A DNA stretch of 64,000 nt from Symplocastrum torsivum CPER-KK1 (GTDB taxonomy: Bacteria > Cyanobacteriota > Cyanobacteriia > Cyanobacteriales > Coleofasciculaceae), in NCBI GenBank assembly GCA_019358875.1, contig JAHHIF010000036.1, forward strand, positions 1 to 64,000. The letters are read 5' to 3'. Shown here one piece after another: positions 52,715 through 61,558 of the stretch. Position numbers and translations under genes: made by a program. The notes under the pieces are model-generated. The model had not been told where the DNA came from and did no database searches. It saw only the letters and a program-made list of their open reading frames with translations. Numbering within the stretch: the first letter of the stretch is position 1; each line of letters starts with the position of its first letter.

Positions 52715-53320
52715 CTACACAATTTCATCCAAGCTTTCCACTGAATAACGTGCCATTGTGATAGTCTGCGGCAACACACCCACTAAAAGTGCCAATGCTT
52801 CGTCTGGCAGTTGAGCCATTGTTTCAGAGTCAAAGTATTGCTCAAATTGGTTGAGAAGCAGCTGAGCACGCCGCAAGGGTACGGGGTTGTCTGTAATTTG
52901 TCGTGTTAGGCGAATCCACTGCCGCCGAATCATATAAGACCGCTGTCGCTCATCAGCTGAGCCAGGGCTGTCCAATAATAAATTACCGAGTGGTAGCACT
53001 CCCTGACAATCCCAATCAAATTCTCCTCCTACTGCGGCACCAGGTCCCGCAAACTCAGCATGATAGCGCTTGTAGAGAATTAAGCCATTCCGACGTCGGC
53101 TGTTAACAATCCGCAGGTCATTCAGGGAAATCAACTCATCGTTGAACCAAAACCCTCCGGAAAAAGGAGGTCTTTTCCTTGGTGGTTCTGGTGGCTCTCC
53201 TGAGCCATCATCTTCAGTATTAGGTGTTACCGAGTCATTCAAGGATTTAGGCTGAGAGGCATGTATGACTACAGGATTCTTCGCTATTATCTCCCAACTT
53301 GAGATCTTCTGCTGGTTCAT
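52715..53320 (-). CDS. Conserved hypothetical protein
   Basis: This 201-residue protein has a polar, Pro/Glu-rich N terminus (to about residue 52) and a compact domain beginning SGGFWFNDELISLNDLRIVNSRRRNGLILYKRYHAEFAGPGAAVGGEFDWD. A helical C-terminal part follows (RRQWIRLTRQITDNPVPLRRAQLLLNQFEQYFDSETMAQLPDEALALLVGVLPQTI). No signal peptide, membrane segment or catalytic motif is visible. I do not recognise a named family. It stands alone between the TnpB element and the ankyrin gene. Confidence 0.72.
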   Translation of the reverse strand: MNQQKISSWEIIAKNPVVIHASQPKSLNDSVTPNTEDDGSGEPPEPPRKRPPFSGGFWFNDELISLNDLRIVNSRRRNGLILYKRYHAEFAGPGAAVGGEFDWDCQGVLPLGNLLLDSPGSADERQRSYMIRRQWIRLTRQITDNPVPLRRAQLLLNQFEQYFDSETMAQLPDEALALLVGVLPQTITMARYSVESLDEIV

Positions 53321-53582
53321 AGGCGTAAACGGAAACTCTCAAGAAAGTAAGTGGCAATAAATTTAGGAGAATACTTGTTAGTAAAAAGAGTGAAAAATAC
53401 CTAAGCTAACATCAATGCTCCCTCAGAAATTGCTCCGCTAAGCTGAGATATGACACTTTACTGCACTAAAGTAGTGTTTGATTGATTGTTGATTATCACT
53501 AAATTATTAGCAAGAAAAGGATAATAATTAATAACAACCAAGCAAGAGAACTAGAAACAGAGTAGTAATTGTTATATGGCTC

Positions 53583-55052
53583 TTAATCCTCAGCTCCAGC
53601 CGCCTTGAGTAGTTGTACAACTTCAGGGTAACTATTGAATTGTGCAATCATCAAGGCAGTATAGCCACCCTGGTTTTTCACATTTATGTCTACACCCGCG
53701 TCAAGCAAGGCTTGCACTGTATCGGTATAACCTCGATGCGCTGCCCACATCAAAGCCGTTGCACCTGCATTATCAATGAAGTTAGCCTCTGCCCCGGCGT
53801 TCAATAAGTATCGCATGACCTCAGTGTCGCCTCGGTCGGCTGCCTTCATCAAGATTGTTTTTCCGTCAGCATATCGCTTGTTGGCATCTGCCCCTGCATC
53901 TAGCAAAACCTTAACCGTTTCTGCATGACCCTGAGACACAGCTAAGGTTAGTGGGGTTTCACTTAAGTTTGTCGCGTTGATGTCTGCCCCTTTCTGCAGC
54001 AAAGCTTTGACAATTGCTGTATGACCGTGCAAAGCTGCCAGCATCAACGCGGTGTCACCTAGTTGATTTCTAGCATGGACATTAGCTCCTCGTTGGAGAA
54101 GGGCATCCACGACATCGCTATAACCTTCTACAGCAGCAAAGTGCAAAGCTGTCTCTTGGTCTTTATCCTTAGCCTTGATGTCAGCACCCGCATTGAGTAA
54201 AGCCGTAACAACTTTTGTCTGCCCTCCAGCAGCAGCTGCCATCAGAGCTGTCCCTCCCACTAGGTTGTGGGCATTTACATTAGCCTCAGTATCTAGTAAA
54301 GCTTGTACCACAAAATCGTGACCTTGGTCAGCTGCCAAGGTTAGAGCCGTCTCACCCTCTTCGTCTTGGGCATTAGCATCAGCACGACTGGCTAATAAAA
54401 GCTGCACAACTGATAAATACCCCAGCTCAGCCGCTTGCATCAGAGCGGTTCTACCGTCAATGTTAGTAGCATCTGCACTTACCCCTAGCTCTAACAAAAC
54501 TTGTACCGTCGGGGTGTGACCTTCACTTGCTGCTAGGCTTAAAGCTTCCACACCAACTGTGGCATCGCGGCTAGCTTCTAGCAAGAGTTTCACAACTGTA
54601 CTATGACCTTCTTGAGCAGCTAGGCTTAAGGCACTATCTTCATCCTTGTCTTTGGATTTGACATCAGCACCAGCAGCTAGCAGGATTTGTACGACTGTTG
54701 TAAACCCTTTATGGGCTGCCACCATTAACGCTGTGCTACCGTCATCATTTTTGGCGTTGACATTAGCACCAGCAGCAACCAACGTTTGTAGAACGTCAAC
54801 TCGATTAGCGGCTGCTGCTAACATTACGGCTGTCAGACCATATCGTTTTCTTGGCAAGTCGAGATTCGCACCCGCCGTGATTAATACCCGAACAATCTCG
54901 GTGTATCCCTGCTGAGAAGCAAACATCAAAGCGGTGGTGCCGTCTTGGTCTGTCGCATTGACATTAGCTCCTTTAGCCAAAACGGCTTGGAGTTCAGTGA
55001 GATCGCCGCGTTGAGCTGCTTTTAGCAGTAGGACATTTGTGTTCAAGGTCAT
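53583..55052 (-). CDS. Ankyrin-repeat protein (15 repeats)
   Basis: This 489-residue protein consists almost entirely of about 15 ankyrin repeats of 33 residues with consensus TALMLAAxxGHTxVVxxLLxAGADVNAxN, from residue 4 to the C terminus. The fifth and sixth repeats are slightly shortened (LLLEASRDATVGVEALSLAASEGH). There is no signal peptide, enzyme domain or membrane helix, so it is a cytoplasmic protein-binding solenoid. Binding partners are unknown. The repeats are divergent at the DNA level, so they are old rather than a recent expansion. Confidence 0.95.
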   Translation of the reverse strand: MTLNTNVLLLKAAQRGDLTELQAVLAKGANVNATDQDGTTALMFASQQGYTEIVRVLITAGANLDLPRKRYGLTAVMLAAAANRVDVLQTLVAAGANVNAKNDDGSTALMVAAHKGFTTVVQILLAAGADVKSKDKDEDSALSLAAQEGHSTVVKLLLEASRDATVGVEALSLAASEGHTPTVQVLLELGVSADATNIDGRTALMQAAELGYLSVVQLLLASRADANAQDEEGETALTLAADQGHDFVVQALLDTEANVNAHNLVGGTALMAAAAGGQTKVVTALLNAGADIKAKDKDQETALHFAAVEGYSDVVDALLQRGANVHARNQLGDTALMLAALHGHTAIVKALLQKGADINATNLSETPLTLAVSQGHAETVKVLLDAGADANKRYADGKTILMKAADRGDTEVMRYLLNAGAEANFIDNAGATALMWAAHRGYTDTVQALLDAGVDINVKNQGGYTALMIAQFNSYPEVVQLLKAAGAED

Positions 55053-55217
55053 CTCTCAAGCCTTGTCAGTAGCGCATAGCCAACTTAGCGTTAAATTGGC
55101 TATTTGAGAAGTAGCTCTAAAGAGGGATGCCCTCAAAAGCTAATCAAACCTTAGAGAAAACAGTAGCTGTGCTAAGTTAAGTTTCATCAAGATTCTTAAA
55201 CCGCTCTCTTGAACACT

Positions 55218-55688
55218 ATGAACCTCGAAATCCCAGAATCAGTTAAAGTCTGGTCTCAATTCATTCACCCCGTATTAATGTGGGCACTGCTAGTAATCTC
55301 TGTTTATGCGTTGTATCTGGGTCTGAAAATCCAGCAGACTAGAAATGCTGAAGGTGATGCCAAAAAAGAGCTGATCAAGGGTCGGTATAACGTCAAGCAC
55401 TACCAAGTGGGTTCAGTGCTGTTAGGCTTGATGGTCGTTGGTGCGATCGCAGCACTGGCTGTTACCTACATCAACAATGGCAAGCTATTTGTTGGTCCCC
55501 ACTTGCTGGCTGGCTTAGGCATGACTGGACTCATTGCGGTTTCTGCATCTCTTTCGCCGTTCATGCAAAAAGGCAACAATTGGGCACGCTTCACCCACAT
55601 TGCCTTAAACATTGTTCTTCTAGGGCTATTTGGCTGGCAAGCGATAACGGGTATGCAAATTGTAGAAAGGATTATCAGCAAGATGTAA
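55218..55688 (+). CDS. DUF4079 family membrane protein
   Basis: This 156-residue protein has four hydrophobic helices (about 15-35, 70-90, 98-118 and 127-146) with FIHPVLMWALLVISVYALYLGLKIQQTR at the start and YNVKHYQVGSVLLGLMVVGAIAALAVTYINNGKLFVGPHLLAGLGMTGLIAVSASL in the middle. This is the DUF4079 pattern, found in cyanobacteria and plastids and distantly like cytochrome b561-type bundles, with possible heme-ligand histidines at FIHP, VKHY, GPHL and FTHI. Function unknown. ATG 55218 is chosen over a TTG three codons earlier. A terminator follows. Confidence 0.82.
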   Translation: MNLEIPESVKVWSQFIHPVLMWALLVISVYALYLGLKIQQTRNAEGDAKKELIKGRYNVKHYQVGSVLLGLMVVGAIAALAVTYINNGKLFVGPHLLAGLGMTGLIAVSASLSPFMQKGNNWARFTHIALNIVLLGLFGWQAITGMQIVERIISKM

Positions 55689-55701
55689 CGTTGTAGCTCC
55701 A

Positions 55702-55732
55702 AAGCTGTCAGCTATCAGCTATCAGCTTTTTT
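55702..55732 (+). terminator. Intrinsic terminator after the DUF4079 gene
   Basis: AAGCTG (55702-55707) pairs with CAGCTT (55723-55728), followed by a T-run. The loop consists of direct repeats of CAGCTAT, a short repeat type also seen further right (AGCTGACTGCTGAAGAGCTAT). Confidence 0.65.
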
Positions 55733-55813
55733 GTTTTCCTTGCTGTGTCTAGAGGCGAGTCCCACTTGCTTCGAGCAGATTTGGCGGAAAGCTGACTGCT
55801 GAAGAGCTATAAT

Positions 55814-56524
55814 TTAGTGCCTTTTGGATTTTTTTGGCATCGGTAAACCCAGGCTGGTGTGAAAATCTTCCTGGACTTTATGGGTTAGGCGGCGGGAAAC
55901 TTGTCGCACAACTTGGCGCAAAATGCGATCGCCTGTGCTTTGAATTAAGGAATGGGGCAACTTATGGATAAACTTGGGGAACCTTATCGCAACACTCAGG
56001 TCAAGATTCCACTCAACGCGGGTGACAGCTTTCGGTAGCGGCAAACCCTTATGCTCTGACTCCTGAAAATACTCACCTGCCGGGACTTCTACAAATGCCT
56101 GAGATGCCTGAAAGTCCACATCATAGCCTGGAGCTTCATAGTTCGGAACGGGGACTGTCTGAATTCGATAGATCCCATCCTGTTGCGGTAACAACTCCAA
56201 GCCAACTTTCGGCTCTACTTCATAGCCAAATGCCCCAAATTGCCCAATTACTACAGCATAGGCATTTTGTCCAATTGGTTCTACCTTCATAGGGTGGGCA
56301 CAATGGCTAAACCAATTCTGGTGAGCATCCAGATAGTCAATAACTTGCTCTTGCTCAGCATACATCTCCATACAGTCTTGAAAATGACTGTGAAAATGAG
56401 TCAGCTCACTGGCTGATAGGGGTGATTGTGGCACAAAAGTGTCAGTTTTTGAGTAACTTGATTGAGCATTCAAATGCGCTTGCTCTACTTCAATCTGTCG
56501 ATTGTCAGCGAAATGCGACTGCAT
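55814..56524 (-). CDS. DUF1997 family protein
   Basis: This 236-residue soluble protein of the DUF1997 family is widespread in cyanobacteria and plants. After a polar N terminus, conserved parts are QNWFSHCAHPMKVEPIGQNAYAVVIGQFGAFGYEVEPKVGLELLP, YRIQTVPVPNYEAPGYDVDFQASQAFVEVP, and VEWNLDLSVAIRFPKFIHKLPHSLIQSTGDRILRQVVRQVSRRLTHKVQEDFH, which suggests an SRPBCC-like lipid-binding fold. The biochemical role is unknown. It is convergent with the DUF4079 gene. Confidence 0.85.
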   Translation of the reverse strand: MQSHFADNRQIEVEQAHLNAQSSYSKTDTFVPQSPLSASELTHFHSHFQDCMEMYAEQEQVIDYLDAHQNWFSHCAHPMKVEPIGQNAYAVVIGQFGAFGYEVEPKVGLELLPQQDGIYRIQTVPVPNYEAPGYDVDFQASQAFVEVPAGEYFQESEHKGLPLPKAVTRVEWNLDLSVAIRFPKFIHKLPHSLIQSTGDRILRQVVRQVSRRLTHKVQEDFHTSLGLPMPKKSKRH

Positions 56525-56747
56525 AGTAAGCTTCCTTAGTATTGGTTGCCTTTGCTAGGTTAAGGATTCCCACTGAAGGTTCAAATTTTCACTTTAACTC
56601 TGAGCAATTTACGGTAAAGACGAGTACATATTTAGAAAGTTCATACAATTAAGGAGTAGATTTCACTGCCATAAGAGAGATTTCTCGCTCACTTGAGCAT
56701 AGCTTGTGAGTCTTGCAGTCAACCATGTTGGTTTACGGAGAGGAACG

Positions 56748-57407
56748 ATGAAAGCATTTGTTGCTGGAGCGACAGGCGAAACAGGACGTCGGATTGTGCA
56801 AGAGCTGGTTAAGCGCAACATTCCGGTTCGAGCTTTGGTGCGGAACTTAGAGAAGGCGAAAGAAATTCTGCCTGCGGAGGTGGAATTAGTGGTAGGTGAT
56901 GTGTTAAAGCCAGAAACTCTTAGTGCAGCAATTGCAGATAGCACCGTCATCCTCAGTGCTACTGGAGCAAGCCCCAGTATTGACCCCACTGGACCTTATA
57001 AAGTGGATTATGAGGGCACCAAAAATTTAGTAGATGTTGCAAAAACGAAGGGCATTGAACACTTGGTTATGGTTTCTTCTCTGTGTGTCTCCCAGTTTTT
57101 CCATCCCCTCAACTTGTTTTGGCTGATTTTGGTATGGAAGAAGCAAGCAGAAGAATACCTTCAGAAAAGTGGCTTGACTTACACGATTGTGCGACCAGGG
57201 GGTCTTAAAAACGAAGATAACCCAGACCCTGTGGTGATGTCATCGGCTGATACATTATTTGACGGTAGTATCCCGCGTACGAAAGTAGCACAAGTTTGCG
57301 TCGAAGCACTCACACAACCAGAGGCGCACAATAAAATTGTAGAAGTGGTTGCTAAACCAGAAGCTACCGATAAAAGCTGGGAGCAGCTATTTGCTAGCGT
57401 GGCTTGA
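56748..57407 (+). CDS. NAD(P)-binding SDR family protein (atypical, Tic62-like)
   Basis: This 219-residue atypical short-chain dehydrogenase has the NAD(P) motif FVAGATGETGRRIVQELV at the N terminus, then LVRNLEKAKEIL, VVGDVLKPETL, VILSATGASPSIDPTGPYKVDYEGTKNLVDVAKTKGIEHLVMVSSL and YTIVRPGGLKNED. The last two fit the substrate half of the NmrA/Tic62-like group. The normal YxxxK catalytic pair is not evident, which suggests a binding or regulatory role. ATG 56748 is preceded by GAGAGGAA; a longer frame from 56706 exists but is less likely. Confidence 0.85.
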   Translation: MKAFVAGATGETGRRIVQELVKRNIPVRALVRNLEKAKEILPAEVELVVGDVLKPETLSAAIADSTVILSATGASPSIDPTGPYKVDYEGTKNLVDVAKTKGIEHLVMVSSLCVSQFFHPLNLFWLILVWKKQAEEYLQKSGLTYTIVRPGGLKNEDNPDPVVMSSADTLFDGSIPRTKVAQVCVEALTQPEAHNKIVEVVAKPEATDKSWEQLFASVA

Positions 57408-57456
57408 TAGGTGAGGTGCAACCGCCTCTTTTTAGCCTTGTCAAGGACTATTAAAC

Positions 57457-58173
57457 TTGGAACGTTCATCATCCTTGTGGAAGTCTGTAAGTTTAAAATT
57501 TCAGGAAGAGTTTTTCCGGAAATCTACCTTGAGGAATTTACTTGCTAGCATCGGTGCCTTGGGGTTAATGGTCTTGCTCCTAGAGTTCTATGCAGGACAG
57601 TTGGCACAGCGATCGCATATTTTTTCTAATTATCCCACAGGTACCCACGGAACCCCTCCGTTGGTCATGAAGGGGGGCGATCCTTACATTCGCGCTTTAA
57701 TGCGAACTATCACTGCCAGCGAAGCGAATGACTCCGAACCCTATTCCCTTCTCTATGGCGGTGAGCGTGTCTCGGATTTGAGCCGTCATCCTGAACGTTG
57801 TGTGCCAATTGTTGCTGGCCCCAATGTCGGCAACTGTACAACGGCAGCAGGACGATATCAGTTCATCAACACAACCTGGGATAACATGGCCCAGCGCTAT
57901 CATCCTGGGCCTTCGGGTTTCCTGTTTTGGAAGAACTACAGCTTTGAGCCAGAGTATCAGGATGAGGTGGTTTACCGCTGGCTGAGTGACAAGCAAGCTT
58001 GGGGCGTTGATATTTCAGAAGAACTGCGGCAAGGGAACTTGAGCAATGTCTTGCGGCGGCTTTCTGGCACTTGGACAAGTCTAGGTTATGGGATAGAAGA
58101 TAATGCGATGACTGGGTACTTGCCAGGGGTTTATAAGCGGATGCTTCGGGAAGAATTGGCGAAAGCTGGGTAA
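57457..58173 (+). CDS. Membrane-anchored GH104-like lysozyme / lytic transglycosylase
   Basis: This 238-residue protein has an N-terminal membrane helix (about 28-46, LASIGALGLMVLLLEFYAG) followed by a lysozyme-like domain (about 70-235). The domain has RALMRTITASEANDSEPYSLLYGGERVSDLSRHPE, with the catalytic glutamate in the SEA/SES position of GH104 enzymes (lambda endolysin fold). CTTAAGRYQFINTTWDNMAQRYHPG is the second signature. The role is probably cell-wall remodelling rather than phage lysis, since no holin or phage gene is near. No ATG is available; TTG 57457 or TTG 57475 must be the start. Confidence 0.83.
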   Translation: MERSSSLWKSVSLKFQEEFFRKSTLRNLLASIGALGLMVLLLEFYAGQLAQRSHIFSNYPTGTHGTPPLVMKGGDPYIRALMRTITASEANDSEPYSLLYGGERVSDLSRHPERCVPIVAGPNVGNCTTAAGRYQFINTTWDNMAQRYHPGPSGFLFWKNYSFEPEYQDEVVYRWLSDKQAWGVDISEELRQGNLSNVLRRLSGTWTSLGYGIEDNAMTGYLPGVYKRMLREELAKAG

Positions 58174-58225
58174 ATCGTAGTCAGGGCTTACGCAGAACCT
58201 CTACCTGTAGGGTGGGCAGTGCTAC

Positions 58226-58351
58226 CGTCGTCAAGGTGGTAGGTTTTAGGTGGTAGGGTGAGCGGCGAGTTTTGGAGTTAGAATTTCCCCGAAGTGCTAA
58301 TATGACCAAGTCTTGAGCTAGATTTTCCCCTAAAACCTACCACCGACGACG
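58226..58351. repeat. Intergenic element with ~25-bp inverted repeats
   Basis: 58226-58250 and 58329-58351 are inverted copies of CGTCGTC(AA)GGTGGTAGGTTTTAGG, differing by a 2-bp insertion. Inside are GTGGTAGG direct repeats and two similar units AGTTAGAATTTCCCC / AGCTAGATTTTCCCC. There is no ORF. It fills the gap between convergent lysozyme and Uma2 genes and may be a MITE remnant or a strong bidirectional stem. Confidence 0.6.
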
Positions 58352-58455
58352 TAACACCTTGACCTGAGGAATGGGTTGCGATCGCATCCTCTTCTTCTAT
58401 GGTTCTATGATCGTATACACTCAGAATCTCTTGACGATTCAACGTCTTACTGCTC

Positions 58456-58998
58456 TCAAGCCAATAATTCATCGATTGCCACACTAAAGCCATTCAGAAC
58501 AGTCTGAGTGCTGACTACTTCTCCTAACGTCAATAAAAGGTGTTTCTCTTGGGTAATAACGATAATCCACTGACTCTCAGGAAATACTAACCAGACTTCT
58601 TGGCAACCTGATTGTAAATACTCTCTAGCCTTAGCAAATAACTCTTCTCCACTATCATCAGGAGAGGCTATCTCCGCAATGAGTGGAAAGCTTTGAGGTA
58701 GTGCAGTAGAACCTGCGAATTGTGTAAATAATTCTGGTGTCAGGTACGAAACATCAGGACGACGACCTTGCTTAGTAGTACGACAAAGTGCTTCAGTGTA
58801 GACTTCTCCACCCTGCCCACTGGAGAGCATATGATTTCTCCAGTAAGAACCTAACCTTAATTGAATCTGACCGTGCCTTAATGTCATCCCTGTTTTCTCG
58901 ATTATTTGCCCATCAACCCACTCATGATCATCGACGGGATGATTCATAAAATCGTCGATTGAGATGGGTTTCAGTTCAGGCACCGCAACCATAAACAC
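58456..58998 (-). CDS. Uma2 family (DUF820) nuclease-like protein
   Basis: This 180-residue member of the Uma2/DUF820 family is extremely expanded in cyanobacteria and has a predicted PD-(D/E)XK nuclease fold. Characteristic parts are ISIDDFMNHPVDDHEWVDGQIIEKTG, the aspartate in RRPDVSYLTPELF, the glutamate in PLIAEIASPDDSGEELFAKAREYLQSGCQEVWLVFPESQWIIV and the conserved lysine of AKAREYL. Complete and without an obvious partner gene. The physiological role of the family is unclear. Start could also be the ATG two codons later. Confidence 0.88.
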   Translation of the reverse strand: MFMVAVPELKPISIDDFMNHPVDDHEWVDGQIIEKTGMTLRHGQIQLRLGSYWRNHMLSSGQGGEVYTEALCRTTKQGRRPDVSYLTPELFTQFAGSTALPQSFPLIAEIASPDDSGEELFAKAREYLQSGCQEVWLVFPESQWIIVITQEKHLLLTLGEVVSTQTVLNGFSVAIDELLA

Positions 58999-59301
58999 CT
59001 ACCTGTGTTTTAACTATTATTACAACCTATTTTATAAGTCTTTCAATGAAGCAAATCTAAGTGCGATCGCTTTCTTCCACAAGATTAAGGGCAATCGCTT
59101 TTTTTGTCTGAGTAGTACAAAGCGATCACTGTCTTCAACGTTCCTATTCTGTTGCTTTTTGAAGGCTTTATCCGTTTAAAAAAATTGATTATTTCACACA
59201 ATATCAAAAATGTAAATTTTCACAGATTTGTGGGGATTTTCTAAATTCTGATATCCCCTTAAGGTGAATATCACTGCTTATGAAAAATCAGGAAAACTCA
59301 A
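58999..59301. other. Divergent intergenic region
   Basis: About 300 bp between the Uma2 gene and a small conserved gene. HIP1 and near-HIP1 sites occur; no supported ORF, tRNA or terminator is visible. Confidence 0.5.
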
Positions 59302-59556
59302 ATGGTTACAAACTTTTTGACAGATGCTAAACAACTCGACTCAGCCTCCGTTGAAGTTCGCGCTTCTACCGCTCCAAATTCAAAGAGAGAATTTGTCAAA
59401 GTTATTGTCGTTGGTTCACCCAAAGGGGTCGTTAAAATCATTCACACCCTGTACCGTCTTGGTTTTGCAGAAGTGACCGAGTGGAGTCCACCCACACCAA
59501 CAGCAAATTCAGGTGAGGTAATAAGTGTTATGACGCGACTTGTTCTTCTAGATTGA
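59302..59556 (+). CDS. Small conserved cyanobacterial protein
   Basis: This 84-residue soluble protein has SVEVRASTAPNSKREFVKVIVVGSPKGVVKIIHTLYRLGFAEVTEWSPP, a pattern recurring in several small cyanobacterial proteins as I remember them, sometimes in many copies per genome. It ends GEVISVMTRLVLLD. AGGAAAA precedes the ATG. Function unknown; a small alpha/beta fold is likely. A hairpin (59608-59627) lies downstream. Confidence 0.75.
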   Translation: MVTNFLTDAKQLDSASVEVRASTAPNSKREFVKVIVVGSPKGVVKIIHTLYRLGFAEVTEWSPPTPTANSGEVISVMTRLVLLD

Positions 59557-59607
59557 GAGTTTGAGCGATCGCCTACATTAGGTAATCTGTTGATGAGATG
59601 ACAGCAG

Positions 59608-59627
59608 AGGCGCAAGGCTTTGCGCCT
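59608..59627. terminator. Hairpin AGGCGCAA/TTGCGCCT between convergent genes
   Basis: A perfect 8-bp stem with a GGCT loop lies between the convergent small conserved gene and the proline-rich gene, flanked by HIP1 sites. It is similar to the hairpin at 49597-49615. There is no T-run. Confidence 0.5.
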
Positions 59628-59662
59628 TCAAGCGATCGCTAATCATCTTTCAGCTTAGTTAA

Positions 59663-60475
59663 CTACGGTGCTACTGCACTATTTAGTTCTTCTGGGGTAA
59701 GTTGTTCCTTGGTCAACAAGTACACCGTTCCTTGCCTGATAGAAAGCAGATTGAGATAATATTTAGTCTCGCCATCCTTAGACACCTGATAGGCACTTCT
59801 TCCCGTATCATCTGCAAGCTCTAATTTTTTAACAACATAACCCTGAGCTTCTAGATTCTGTTTGAGATTTTCAGATACAGTTCGCCACTGGGTGTCTGCT
59901 GTTTGCCAACAGCCCAGTGAATTGTTACATCCCGGTTGTACACCATCAACATGAGGAAAATCTGCAAATGGCTCATCTGGCGATGGGCTAGGAGTTGGTT
60001 CTGGTGACGGTGTTGGCGATGGGCTAGGAGTTTCTAAAGGGGTGGGAGTTGGGGAAGGAACCGGAGTTGAGGACGCAACAGGAGTTGAGGGTGTTGGTGT
60101 TGGAGTGATTGGATCAACAACTGGAGAGGGTTGGGGTGGCTGAACTCTCGGTGAGGGTTGAACAATTAGAGGAGGAGTTTGCCGTAATCTAGGGAAGGGT
60201 TGGATAGGTGGAGGAAGGGTTGGCTGAACACTAGGAGAAGGTTTGGGCAACTGCACCGATGGAGAGGGTTGGGGGGAAGGTGGAGAAGGTGGAGGAGGTA
60301 GTTGCGTAACCTTGACAGCTTTCTTTTTAGGATTGGATGCGGGTTCAGGCTCTGGTTGCGGCGGAATGGGAATTAATAATAGTAACCCATGTAACCCGAT
60401 GGAAAAGAACCACATCGGTCGCATCAGCATTTGTACAGGAGCAGGCAAGTTTTTCAAAAAACGTTGATAAATCAT
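59663..60475 (-). CDS. Proline-rich TonB-like envelope protein
   Basis: This 270-residue protein has an N-terminal membrane helix (about 20-37, PMWFFSIGLHGLLLLIPIPP) as in TonB-type proteins. It is followed by a very long proline/serine/threonine-rich region (about 38-170, PPPSPPSPQPSPSVQ-like and PTPTPS-like). The globular end (about 175-270) has GVQPGCNNSLGCWQTADTQWRTVSENLKQNLEAQGYVVKKLEL. The layout fits a TonB-like energy transducer that spans the periplasm, but no ExbB/ExbD partner is adjacent, and the C-terminal domain is not clearly TonB. Envelope function is inferred. Confidence 0.7.
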   Translation of the reverse strand: MIYQRFLKNLPAPVQMLMRPMWFFSIGLHGLLLLIPIPPQPEPEPASNPKKKAVKVTQLPPPPSPPSPQPSPSVQLPKPSPSVQPTLPPPIQPFPRLRQTPPLIVQPSPRVQPPQPSPVVDPITPTPTPSTPVASSTPVPSPTPTPLETPSPSPTPSPEPTPSPSPDEPFADFPHVDGVQPGCNNSLGCWQTADTQWRTVSENLKQNLEAQGYVVKKLELADDTGRSAYQVSKDGETKYYLNLLSIRQGTVYLLTKEQLTPEELNSAVAP

Positions 60476-60878
60476 CGTATCTAAAGCATTAAATGTCCGT
60501 CAGGTACGACAGTTAGGCTAGTTTTAGACCTTGCTGCTGGCTGTTTGAGCATGTCTACAACCGAACTTTGCTAGCTGTAACAGGCAGTACAGTGCGTTTC
60601 GGGAATTCTCTACCTCACTAGTTTGTGTCACGGCAATGGAACTAGATGTTCTTGTCGCAACCTTAGTGGGAAGTATCTATACGGTAGAGTATCTTGCAAA
60701 ATCTTATCAAGAAGCAATTGCCTTGCGGCACTCAATTTTCTTAACTATCCGCTGGTGGCTTGTGAGGGAGAGAAGGCTCGATAAGGAAGATTCCCCTGCC
60801 AAAATCAAAATTTCTTTGTCAGGAACTGCTATTGTTTTGTGGAAAAGTTTGCAGTTTGATATCTCTAGACTAAAACCC

Positions 60879-61271
60879 ATGACACGAAAAGTTATTCACT
60901 CTTCTCATGCTCCAGCCCCCGTTGGCCCATACAGCCAAGCGATCGCAGCAAGTGGGCAAATGATCTTTGTTTCTGGTCAAATTCCGCTTGAACCCAGCAC
61001 AGGCGAGATTGTTGGTGCTAATGATGTTGTCAAGCAGACGGAGCAAGTAATGGCAAATCTAGAAGCGGTTCTTGCTGCTGCTGGTGCTAAAACGCAGGAT
61101 ATTGTGAAAACAACAGTGTTTCTGGCAGATATGAACGATTTTGCAGCAATGAACAAAGTTTACGCACAACATTTCGATGAAACATCAGCTCCTGCGCGTG
61201 CTTGTGTTGAGGTTTCTCGTTTGCCAAAAGACGTTTTGGTCGAAATTGAATGTATTGCAATCGTGCCGTAA
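60879..61271 (+). CDS. ridA: RidA family enamine/imine deaminase
   Basis: RidA hydrolyses reactive 2-aminoacrylate formed by PLP enzymes. The 130-residue product has the family pattern HAPAPVGPYSQAIAASGQMIFVSGQIPLEPSTGEIV, EQVMANLEAVLAAAGAKTQDIVKTTVFLADMNDFAAMN, and RACVEVSRLPKDVLVEIECIAIV, with the substrate-binding arginine in the PARACVEVSRLP segment. ATG 60879 starts the usual RidA length. The frame is open for 81 further codons upstream (from ATG 60636), which would give an unusual hydrophobic extension; no good ribosome site precedes either. Monocistronic. Confidence 0.93.
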   Translation: MTRKVIHSSHAPAPVGPYSQAIAASGQMIFVSGQIPLEPSTGEIVGANDVVKQTEQVMANLEAVLAAAGAKTQDIVKTTVFLADMNDFAAMNKVYAQHFDETSAPARACVEVSRLPKDVLVEIECIAIVP

Positions 61272-61558
61272 GTGACTGGAGTTGAGGCATGAACAGGGAG
61301 AAAACACCAGAAGATTTACAAGGACATCCCACCTGTTCTAGTGGCACGTATGCGATTGATGCAGACACTAACCAGTGACTAAGCTGGCATTGTGAGGAGG
61401 CGTACCCTGACTGGAAAGTGCAGCGGGTGTGCCTGATGATTATGACGACCTACCGCTTGAAGAGTGCAGCGGTTTTACTCTAAAAATGGGGAAAGCAGCG
61501 TCCAACTGGTCACTGCTCACTAGTAGCTCTTGAATGCGATCGCGATCAGAGCAACTCT

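Noticed and set aside
57457..58173. Prophage endolysin
   Set aside because: The lysozyme-like protein has a membrane anchor and lies among ordinary cyanobacterial genes; no holin, terminase or structural phage genes are found.
61289..61378. 29-codon ORF after ridA (MNREKTPEDLQGHPTC...)
   Set aside because: Too short and without ribosome site or context; may be a gene remnant but cannot be supported.
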